A stretch of 64,000 bases of DNA from assembly GCA_963732595.1 (NCBI GenBank), contig CAVSZZ010000002.1, forward strand, positions 992,001 to 1,056,000. Direction: 5' to 3'. Position 1 is the stretch's first letter. Every line of letters begins with the position of its first letter. The translations under genes and the position numbers were made by a program. This DNA comes from JAFGXF01 sp963732595 (GTDB taxonomy: Bacteria > Chloroflexota > Anaerolineae > Anaerolineales > Anaerolineaceae). The notes under the pieces were generated by a model. The model saw nothing but the letters and a program-made list of their open reading frames with translations, ran no database searches and was not told the DNA's origin. This document shows positions 18,148-24,767 of this stretch, piece by piece.

Positions 18148-19053
18148 TCAAACAATACTACCATCATACTCATTCCTGGTTTTTACAACTTTAGCAATCG
18201 CTGCCACATGATCCGGTGTATTCCCACAGCAACCGCCTATCACCTGGGCTCCCATCCCTACAAACTTAAGTGCCGCCTGCCCCATCATTTCTGGCGTGAC
18301 ATCGTAATGTGATACACCATTAACCAGTCTTGGCAATCCGGCATTCGGTTTGATCCACAATGGCATATCCGGCCGTGCCTCCCGATATTCCCGTAGGACC
18401 TGCTCCATACTCTCCAGGCTGGTACCACAGTTGGCGCCCACCAGGTCCACACCCTTTTTAGAAAAATGTGAGATTACATCAGCCGGCTTGACACCCATCA
18501 TGGTACGCGCCCCACGGTCGTAACTGAAGCTGACCACTACCGGTAAATTGGTAACCGCCCGGGCAGCTTCATAAGCTGCGTCGGCTTCTTCCAGCGAAAA
18601 CATGGTTTCAATGACCAAAAGGTCGACTCCTCCCGCGTTCAAGGCCTTGGCTTGTTCCTGGTAGGCATCCCGAACCTGCCTGGGTTCAAGTGGACCGTAG
18701 GGTTGTAAGAGTTGTCCGGTGGGTCCCATTGACCCACCCACAATGACACCGTCCCGTTTTGCTGCTGCCTGTCGTGCGATTCCGGCAGCCCGGTAGTTGA
18801 TCTCTCCGACCTGCCCTGCAAATTGTGAATCCCCCATGCGCAGGCTGGTTCCACCAAAGGTGCAGGTCAGAATTAAATCCGCACCAGCCGCCACAAACAT
18901 TCTGGTTAACTCGATCAATGGTTCAGGCTTATCCATGACCAGGTCTTCAGGTGGCATGCCTTCCTTCAACCCCATGGATTGTAAATTGGTACCCGTTGCA
19001 CCATCCGAAACCAGAACATCTCCTTTTTTGATACGGTCGATAAATGCAATCAT
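18148..19053 (-). CDS. Homocysteine S-methyltransferase family protein
   Basis: A 301-residue Zn-dependent methyltransferase-fold protein like the N-terminal module of methionine synthase (MetH). It has the opening DGATGTNLQ, a first zinc cysteine in GANCGTS (about residue 206) and the CC pair in GGCCGNTP (about residues 275-282). The ATG at 19053 is preferred because AGGAG lies 6 nt upstream; an upstream ATG adds 9 residues without one. No cobalamin-binding or folate domain is attached, so it could use S-methylmethionine or the methylated corrinoid protein encoded nearby. Convergent to the mttB pair, it may pass methyl groups to homocysteine. Confidence 0.88.
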   Translation of the reverse strand: MIAFIDRIKKGDVLVSDGATGTNLQSMGLKEGMPPEDLVMDKPEPLIELTRMFVAAGADLILTCTFGGTSLRMGDSQFAGQVGEINYRAAGIARQAAAKRDGVIVGGSMGPTGQLLQPYGPLEPRQVRDAYQEQAKALNAGGVDLLVIETMFSLEEADAAYEAARAVTNLPVVVSFSYDRGARTMMGVKPADVISHFSKKGVDLVGANCGTSLESMEQVLREYREARPDMPLWIKPNAGLPRLVNGVSHYDVTPEMMGQAALKFVGMGAQVIGGCCGNTPDHVAAIAKVVKTRNEYDGSIV

Positions 19054-19111
19054 AAATACTCCTGGGGTGATTTTTTCCATCGAATTATATTCTGATTAAC
19101 CCCAAAATGTA

Positions 19112-19138
19112 GCGCCGGCTGATGTCCCCTGCCGGCGC
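19112..19138 (-). terminator. Intrinsic terminator after ssb (19.2 kb)
   Basis: An 8-bp GC-rich stem (GCGCCGGC / GCCGGCGC) with an 11-nt loop lies just downstream of the minus-strand ssb stop. On that strand it is followed by TACATTTTGG, giving a short T-run. It separates ssb from the homocysteine methyltransferase-like gene. Confidence 0.65.
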
Positions 19139-19181
19139 ATAAATGCTTAATCGTCTGTGAAGATAGGTTTCAGTGTGATTG

Positions 19182-19562
19182 TTATTCTTCTGCGTCCTCC
19201 GGTGCGTTGACCGACTCTTCATCTTCGTCTATCTCGCGTTTCTCGAGCATCTGCATTTGGGACAGAACCACCTTGGTGAAATAACGCGTTTCTCCATTGT
19301 GGTCGTATTTATCTGTTCGCATGTGCCCTTCCAGGTAAACCAGTTTTCCTTTATGCAAATATTTTTCACATATCTCCCCCAGCTTGCCCCAGGCTTCGAT
19401 GTTGAACCAGTCAGTCATGGTTTTAACCTCCCCCTGTCTGTCTTTCCATCGATTCCCGACTGCCACCGAGAAGGTGACAACATTTCGATTCCCTGGTGTC
19501 GTTCGAGATTCCGGATCCTTCCCCAATCTTCCGATCAGTTGAATCCTGTTGAGTGACGGCAT
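19182..19562 (-). CDS. ssb: Single-stranded DNA-binding protein, first copy
   Basis: A 126-residue OB-fold SSB. It opens MPSLNRIQLIGRLGKDPE and contains WFNIEAWGKLGEICEKYLHKG and YLEGHMRTDKY, typical of bacterial SSB strands. The ATG at 19562 has AGGAGG immediately upstream; the longer frame to 19622 is not needed. The tail is acidic (REIDEDEESVNAPEDAEE) but lacks the terminal DIPF partner-binding motif, unlike the second copy at 31.3 kb. This suggests a specialised or auxiliary SSB. It is divergent from the first deoxynucleoside kinase gene. Confidence 0.93.
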   Translation of the reverse strand: MPSLNRIQLIGRLGKDPESRTTPGNRNVVTFSVAVGNRWKDRQGEVKTMTDWFNIEAWGKLGEICEKYLHKGKLVYLEGHMRTDKYDHNGETRYFTKVVLSQMQMLEKREIDEDEESVNAPEDAEE

Positions 19563-19694
19563 GCATTCCTCCTGAGAAGTGGATTGGCTGCGATGCGTCT
19601 GTTTTGAAGCTTCGAAATTCAATTATGGTATATTTAGTTTAGACTAATTTTTATGGGTGTCAAGAATTTGGTCAATTGAACTCATGGAGTTTGT

Positions 19695-20330
19695 ATGTAT
19701 ATTGCCATTGAAGGTGTGATTGGCGTTGGAAAGACGACTCTGGCCAGACTGCTTCAACCGCATTACGAGGCCGAGTTGCTGCTGGAGGTTTTTGAGGAAA
19801 ATCCATTCCTTAGTGATTTTTATTCTGACCGAGAGCGATATGCCTTTCAAACCCAGATCTTTTTCCTTTTGAGTCGTTATCATCAGCAGCGCCGGGCTTC
19901 CACAACCATCCTGGAATATCACAGCAACTTGATATCCGATTACACCTTTGACAAGGATGCATTATTTGCAGGCATTAATTTAATAGGTGATGAACTGGAA
20001 ATGTATCATCGCGTTCACCAGGCCCTGGCCGAAAAGATCCTTCGACCTGACCTAACGGTATATTTAAAAGCGGATACCGAGATACTGATGCAGCGTATCA
20101 CATCTCGAGACCGTCCTTACGAACGTAAAATGGAACGCGCATATATAGAGCAGCTTAATCAGGCATATGATCATTTCTTCTCAACAACAGGCACAGATGC
20201 TCATATATTGATCATCGATACAAATGATCTTAATATCATCAGTCGTGTCGAGGACTTGATCACCATCGACCAACGCATCAAACAGTCACTGCATCTTCCT
20301 CCCTACCAAACGGAATTACCGATCAACTAA
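19695..20330 (+). CDS. Deoxynucleoside kinase, first copy
   Basis: A 211-residue deoxynucleoside kinase of the dAdo/dGuo kinase family, which phosphorylates deoxynucleosides for salvage. The P-loop GVIGVGKTT is at residues 7-15, the family motif NPFLSDFYSD follows, SDYTFDKDALF corresponds to the catalytic/substrate region, and TSRDRPYER is the lid-like arginine motif. The length is typical. It begins the plus-strand pair that ends at the origin-like spacer. A second, divergent kinase of the same family lies on the other side of that spacer. The base specificity of each copy cannot be told from sequence alone. Confidence 0.92.
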   Translation: MYIAIEGVIGVGKTTLARLLQPHYEAELLLEVFEENPFLSDFYSDRERYAFQTQIFFLLSRYHQQRRASTTILEYHSNLISDYTFDKDALFAGINLIGDELEMYHRVHQALAEKILRPDLTVYLKADTEILMQRITSRDRPYERKMERAYIEQLNQAYDHFFSTTGTDAHILIIDTNDLNIISRVEDLITIDQRIKQSLHLPPYQTELPIN

Positions 20331-20333
20331 GTT

Positions 20334-21338
20334 ATGCGCATCACCCGAGACCTGTTATTGACCTCAGCCAGGGACTTTACCGCCCGAGCGGTTAAAGCAG
20401 ATCGCTCCATCACAGCTGCGTACCTGACCGGCTCTCTTTTAACAGAAGAACCCCTTCTCGGTGGAACAACCGACATCGATCTGGTTTTCATTCACGATAA
20501 TACTCCACCGCTTTCACGAGAGATCCATCGTTTTACAGACGAGATCAGCCTTGATCTCTATCATCATGAGCAAGCCAAGTATGATCAACCACGCCATCTT
20601 CGCGCAGATCCTTTCCTGGGTCCAGTCGTCAATAACACCCGTCTCATCCTTCACGATACGCTGCATTGGTTCGAATACACCCAGGCAATAGTCATTGCCC
20701 AATTCAACCGACCAGACCACCTTGCTGAACGAGTGAGTAAATTGATCTCGGATGCAAGGGCTGATTGGTGGCGTTTGGAAGGAAAAGAGACTCTAAACCC
20801 CAAAGACATGTTGATATTCATTAATAGTTCCGAACAGGCCGCAAACGCACTTGCAAGTTTAAGTGGCTTACCGCTAGCAGAACGGCGTTTTATGCTCGCT
20901 CTACCTGGCCGTTGCCAGGCAGTAGACAGTCCCCAGCTTGCGCTCGGTTTCTCGTCTCTTTTAGGTCTCTCTGCATTCGATTTTACATCCCTTGAAGACT
21001 GGATCGAGCGTTGGGCTAATGCCATGTACTCCCCAGATAATCCATCCAGCGTTGACCCGGCAGTCCATCCACACCGGAAGCTTTATTATTTGAACGCAGT
21101 GCATTCATTTTTTGAGGAAGGTCAACTCGAATCAGTTCTGTGGATTCTACTGAGTAGCTGGACCCGGCTTGCAGCCAGCCTGCCGAGCCGTGCGTCGAGA
21201 CCAAAGGAGTATTCTACCTTCACCACAGCCCTGGGCTTCAATAAAAACAGTTGTAAGGAGAAAATAACCGCTTTGGATCAGTACCTTGACGCTGTAGAAG
21301 AACGTACCAATCGATGGGCCCAGGAAGCTGGCGCATAA
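20334..21338 (+). CDS. Nucleotidyltransferase-fold protein of unknown function
   Basis: A 334-residue protein starting 3 nt after the kinase stop. The N-terminus has the pol-beta-like nucleotidyltransferase signature: LTGSLL (Gly33-Ser34) followed by TTDIDLVFI with Asp47 and Asp49 as candidate metal ligands. The rest is helical and could be a substrate-binding domain, as in aminoglycoside or MNT-type enzymes. I do not recognise a named family. Tight linkage to a deoxynucleoside kinase suggests a nucleotide-related role. It could also be a regulator that nucleotidylates a partner. Confidence 0.7.
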   Translation: MRITRDLLLTSARDFTARAVKADRSITAAYLTGSLLTEEPLLGGTTDIDLVFIHDNTPPLSREIHRFTDEISLDLYHHEQAKYDQPRHLRADPFLGPVVNNTRLILHDTLHWFEYTQAIVIAQFNRPDHLAERVSKLISDARADWWRLEGKETLNPKDMLIFINSSEQAANALASLSGLPLAERRFMLALPGRCQAVDSPQLALGFSSLLGLSAFDFTSLEDWIERWANAMYSPDNPSSVDPAVHPHRKLYYLNAVHSFFEEGQLESVLWILLSSWTRLAASLPSRASRPKEYSTFTTALGFNKNSCKEKITALDQYLDAVEERTNRWAQEAGA

Positions 21339-21345
21339 TGTCCCT

Positions 21346-21474
21346 TGTGGATAACTGGTTGAAAAGCGGTGGATAATAATGCATAATCAGTTGATTGTTC
21401 ACAATTTAAGTGGATAAAAACAGCGAATTCCATGAAATTATCAACTATCAGCTTTTTATCCCCCATTATCCACA
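21346..21474. promoter_or_regulatory. DnaA-box cluster
   Basis: Two perfect TTATCCACA boxes: 21346-21354 in reverse orientation and 21466-21474 forward. One-mismatch boxes lie at 21368-21376 (TTATCCACC, reverse) and 21409-21417 (TTATCCACT, reverse). A weaker TTGTTCACA lies at 21395-21403. By simple arithmetic a perfect 9-mer is expected about 0.5 times on both strands of a 64-kb window, so two within 130 bp with near-matches between them is a clear cluster. Confidence 0.75.
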
Positions 21475-21572
21475 GATTTTTTGTGTTTCGCAATTTTTAA
21501 TGCTCCCCCATTAGTGGTCATCAGACCTGCTGAATCCCCCATATATGGGCTGGCAACAGCTCATGATAAAAG

Positions 21573-21608
21573 TTATCAACCTTTCCACCGCCCTTATTAT
21601 TACTACTA
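21573..21608 (-). promoter_or_regulatory. DnaA-trio-like origin unwinding element
   Basis: Left to right on the plus strand: a box-like TTATCAACC (21573-21581), a GC-rich step CCACCGCCC (21585-21593), then five trinucleotides whose minus-strand sequence reads TAG TAG TAA TAA TAA (21594-21608). The order DnaA box, GC cluster, 3'-(G/A)AT-5' repeats is the basal unwinding arrangement described for Bacillus subtilis. The box has two mismatches to consensus. Confidence 0.55.
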
Positions 21609-21753
21609 CATATTCTAATTCATTGAGACTGAATATAGATTATTACTTGTAAATATGACAAATCTCCTGTAGAATGAATAAATGACCTGAAGTGCGGTTA
21701 ACTAAACTCCGTAACACTGGTGTTGGGCAGGGTAGACAGAATGGAGTAAGACA

Positions 21754-22014
21754 ATGGATATCATCAAGGTATCAGCAACCTCGCGCACCGCAGCCGTAGC
21801 AGGGGCTATAGCCGGAGTGATCCGGGAGAATAAGCATGCGGATGTACAGGCGATTGGAGCGGGTGCGGTAAATCAAGCAGTAAAAGCAGTCGTCCTGGCC
21901 AAAGGCTATTTGGTCAATGATGGCATCGATATCATCTGCATCCCTGAGTTTGTGGATGTGGATATTGAGGGGAAGATTAGGACGGCAATAAAGATTATTG
22001 TTGAACCGAGATAG
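21754..22014 (+). CDS. spoVS: SpoVS family protein
   Basis: An 86-residue stage V sporulation protein S homologue: MDIIKVSATSRTAAVAGAIAG, then GAGAVNQAVKAVVLAKGYL, and a C-terminal half ending IKIIVEPR, with the standard family length. SpoVS is a small Alba-like, probably nucleic acid-binding protein. It also occurs in lineages that do not form endospores, including Chloroflexota and Deinococcota. The gene follows the candidate origin directly. Its last 20 bp overlap the convergent second deoxynucleoside kinase gene. Confidence 0.95.
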   Translation: MDIIKVSATSRTAAVAGAIAGVIRENKHADVQAIGAGAVNQAVKAVVLAKGYLVNDGIDIICIPEFVDVDIEGKIRTAIKIIVEPR

Positions 22015-22681
22015 GTGGATCCTGATCCAGCGCTGCCACTTCCTCGGGAGCAAAAATCACTTCCTCTTTACCGGTTAGTTTATCCTGGACCTTTTTTACT
22101 ATGAGATCAAGATGGCGTGGATGAGCAACGTAATCAAGGTTGTCTGCTGGCACAGCTAATACCGGGCAGAGTGTGAAGGACTTGATCCAGGATTCATACA
22201 AGTCATTTAGACCGGCCAAGTATTCCGGGGCGATCGCCTTTTCAAAGTCACGTCCCCGCATATTAATACGCCGGATCAATGTGTCTACTGATGCACGCAA
22301 GTAAATGACAAGATCAGGCGGGGGGAGGAACTCAGAGAGTATCTTGTATAAATTCTGATAGGTCTCAAAATCACGGTTGTTGAGGGTGCCCTGCCTATAG
22401 AGGTTCACGGCAAATATTTCAGCATCTTCATATATACTACGGTCCTGGATCGCAGAACCAGTAAATTGAATAACCTGGTGATGAATTCGTAAACGGTGTG
22501 TCAGGAAAAATACCTGCGAATGAAACCCCCAGGTTTTCATATCGCTGTAAAAATCCGATAGGTACGGATTTTGAGCAACTGGTTCAAAAAAAGGTGTCCA
22601 TCCCAGGTGTTGGCAGAGCAATTCCACCAGTGTTGATTTACCCACACCGATATTACCAGCGATGGCAATAAATTTATTCAT
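21995..22681 (-). CDS. Deoxynucleoside kinase, second copy
   Basis: A 228-residue deoxynucleoside kinase. The P-loop GNIGVGKST is at residues 8-16, followed by NPYLSDFYSDMKTWGFHSQ, the DRS motif in IQDRSIYEDAEIFA, and MRGRDFEKAI in the lid region. The ATG at 22681 has GGAGGG upstream; the frame could extend to 22711 but without such a site. It is related to the first copy at 19.7 kb but retains a clear DRS motif, which that copy lacks, so the two may form a heterodimer or split specificities, as in lactobacilli (inference). Confidence 0.93.
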   Translation of the reverse strand: MNKFIAIAGNIGVGKSTLVELLCQHLGWTPFFEPVAQNPYLSDFYSDMKTWGFHSQVFFLTHRLRIHHQVIQFTGSAIQDRSIYEDAEIFAVNLYRQGTLNNRDFETYQNLYKILSEFLPPPDLVIYLRASVDTLIRRINMRGRDFEKAIAPEYLAGLNDLYESWIKSFTLCPVLAVPADNLDYVAHPRHLDLIVKKVQDKLTGKEEVIFAPEEVAALDQDPPISVQQ

Positions 22682-22769
22682 GGCCGACCCTCCGGATGTG
22701 ATTAAATACAATATAGCACAAATATTCTAATAATACAAGGGGTGTTTGCTGCAATGGGTTCCCCGGATG

Positions 22770-23492
22770 CTAATTTCCCAACTCCTGATCTACGAGAGAG
22801 GAAAAAACTGAATAAGGTTGTGCGCCGACAACAGCCAGTCCGTTAACGAAAAACGTAGGGGTGGATTGCACACCCAAGTTAGCCGCATAAGCGAAGTCCG
22901 CTTCAACTTCGCTCCGATACTTATGGGAAGTCAGACACTGGTTAAAGGGATCCATTTCAAGACCGATTGCGATGGCATGGTTCTGAATGGCTTGATCCCC
23001 GAGGGTTTCGGTACTGGAAAAGAGCTCATCAAAGAATTCCCAATATTTATTTTGATCTCCGGCGCAATTGGCTGCTTCGGCTGCAGATGTAGCGGATGGA
23101 TGTATGGATGATAAAGGAAAATCCCGGTAAACGAAACGGATCTGGTTCGGATAATCGTTCAGTAGTGGTTTTAACGTCTGCCCATACCACTTTTGACAAT
23201 AAACACATTGATAATCACTGAACATGATGATTGTGACAGGGGCATCTTCTGGACCCAGAAAAGGGTCGTCATCTACGGAAACATCGTAACGCACGACGTC
23301 TTCCTGAGTCTCACCAGTAGCTTCCGTCTTGGTTGAATCAACGCCCTGACCCCAGAAGATATACCCGATACCAAGACCGATTAGGATTGCCAATGGAAGA
23401 ATTGAAAAGAATAGAGGACGTGATATCGTATTTCGTGCTTTGCTGTATTTATGATCCTTGCGGGATGTCTTGGATTGGGGAGAATAAACCAT
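22770..23492 (-). CDS. Membrane-anchored DsbA-like thioredoxin-fold protein
   Basis: A 240-residue protein with a basic N-terminus, one membrane segment (about residues 27-47), an acidic linker, and a DsbA/Com1-like thioredoxin domain with active site CVYC (Cys96, Cys99) in MFSDYQCVYCQKW. The cis-proline region is STPTFFVNG. It would act on the outer face of the membrane in disulfide formation or exchange. The start at 23492 puts TATAAT 6 nt upstream; upstream in-frame starts to 23615 add residues of low hydrophobicity and no ribosome-binding site. A vitamin K epoxide reductase partner is not adjacent. Confidence 0.87.
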   Translation of the reverse strand: MVYSPQSKTSRKDHKYSKARNTISRPLFFSILPLAILIGLGIGYIFWGQGVDSTKTEATGETQEDVVRYDVSVDDDPFLGPEDAPVTIIMFSDYQCVYCQKWYGQTLKPLLNDYPNQIRFVYRDFPLSSIHPSATSAAEAANCAGDQNKYWEFFDELFSSTETLGDQAIQNHAIAIGLEMDPFNQCLTSHKYRSEVEADFAYAANLGVQSTPTFFVNGLAVVGAQPYSVFSSLVDQELGN

Positions 23493-23498
23493 GCGAAG

Positions 23499-23504
23499 AT
23501 TATA
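23499..23504 (-). promoter_or_regulatory. Candidate -10 box of the DsbA-like gene (leaderless type)
   Basis: On the minus strand a perfect TATAAT ends 6 nt before the ATG at 23492, with no Shine-Dalgarno sequence between. The implied transcript starts at the codon. If translation starts further upstream, this hexamer would lie inside the coding region and the call would fail. Confidence 0.3.
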
Positions 23505-23634
23505 ACATGTAGGAATCATGCCACGCATAAATCGTGCCAGGATGCAAAAATAAATATAAATAAAACGCTCAAGTCGTTTAGACTGGTGTTTTTTGTCTCC
23601 CTGTTGTATACTCACTTAAAAAGGGCAGGGCCTT

Positions 23635-24765
23635 ATGAAGCTAAACGTTTCGCAACAGCAATTTGCTCACGGACTGGGCATCGTATCACGGGCAGTTTCA
23701 TCGCGCAGTACACTGCCGGTGCTGTCCAATATATTATTAACGACGGACGATGGTCGGTTGAAGCTCTCAGCCACCAATCTGGAACTCGGAATCACAACTT
23801 GGATTGGTGCACAGGTGGAAGACGAAGGATCGATAACAGTACCTGCTCGCACCATCGTGGACCTGATAACCGCATTACCAAATACAGCTGTGCAGATATC
23901 CCTTGATTCGACAACCCAAACCCTGAATGTCGTCAGCGGAACCTCGAATACAGATATCAAATGCATTGACGCTCAGGAGTTTCCACCCATTCCCAGCCCA
24001 GACCTATCTTCAGGAATTCAATTGAGCGTTAACGATTTTAAAGAGAGTATTCAACAGGTTGGCTTTTCAGCATCAAGTGACGAGGCGCGGCCGATTTTAA
24101 CTGGCGTACTGATCACCATCGAAGGAAGTGAGTTGACCATGGTGGCCACCGACGGCTTCAGGATCTCGGTAAAGAAATCGACCCTTTCCCAACCGGCATC
24201 CTCGAACATCTCGGTTACCGTACCAGCCAGGGCGTTAGGTGAGCTGGCACGAGCAGCGGTCAATGTAGATGAGACCATCACCATGGTATTACCACCTTCC
24301 CGAGGGCAGGTGATCTTTCACCTGAAGGATGTGGAAGTAGTCTCACAACTGATCGAGGGCAATTTCCCGGATTACCGAGCCATTATCCCCCATACCTTTA
24401 AAACACGTACCGTGCTGCCAACCGAAACACTACTGAAAGCATGCAAACAAGCTGAGATCATCGCTCGCGAGGGAACTAATGTCGCGCGAGTTAGCATTAA
24501 CCCGACCAACGACACACAACCGGGTACATTGGAACTCTCTGCTACGGCAGAGCAGACTGGCTCAAGCGAAATTGCAGTTGATGCCTCTGTCGACGGAATA
24601 CCTCTGTTGATTGCATTTAATGTTCGTTATCTGCGGGAAGTACTGGAAGTCGTAAAATCCCCTAATGTATCCTTGGAGACAAATGCGGCCAACACACCTG
24701 CCATGATAAAAATGGTGGGAGATGACCGCTTTCTTCACGTCATCATGCCTATGCACCTTGGTTGA
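23635..24765 (+). CDS. dnaN: DNA polymerase III subunit beta (sliding clamp)
   Basis: A 376-residue beta clamp. It opens MKLNVSQQQFAHGLGIVSRAV, has the central VGFSASSDEARPILTGVL and TDGFRISVKKS motifs of domain 2, and ends PMHLG, close to the usual PMRL family terminus. The three clamp domains fill the normal length. The clamp tethers polymerase III to DNA and is a docking site for MutS, ligase and other factors. dnaN is frequently close to oriC, and here a DnaA-box cluster lies 1.9 kb upstream and parS 2.4 kb downstream. It is followed almost without a gap by a pyruvate/PEP-binding protein gene. Confidence 0.97.
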   Translation: MKLNVSQQQFAHGLGIVSRAVSSRSTLPVLSNILLTTDDGRLKLSATNLELGITTWIGAQVEDEGSITVPARTIVDLITALPNTAVQISLDSTTQTLNVVSGTSNTDIKCIDAQEFPPIPSPDLSSGIQLSVNDFKESIQQVGFSASSDEARPILTGVLITIEGSELTMVATDGFRISVKKSTLSQPASSNISVTVPARALGELARAAVNVDETITMVLPPSRGQVIFHLKDVEVVSQLIEGNFPDYRAIIPHTFKTRTVLPTETLLKACKQAEIIAREGTNVARVSINPTNDTQPGTLELSATAEQTGSSEIAVDASVDGIPLLIAFNVRYLREVLEVVKSPNVSLETNAANTPAMIKMVGDDRFLHVIMPMHLG

Positions 24766-24767
24766 TA

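Larger units (their letters stand above)
21339..21753. other. oriC: Candidate chromosome replication origin (oriC)
   Basis: A 415-bp stretch with no gene, bounded by the nucleotidyltransferase-like gene and spoVS. The left half holds a cluster of DnaA boxes. The middle holds a box-like TTATCAACC, a GC cluster and five TAG/TAA trios on the minus strand. From about 21594 to 21665 it is very AT-rich, as expected of an unwinding element. dnaN lies 1.9 kb away and a perfect parS site lies 5.4 kb away. dnaA itself is not in the window, and the genes to the right mostly run toward the site rather than away from it. Confidence 0.65.
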
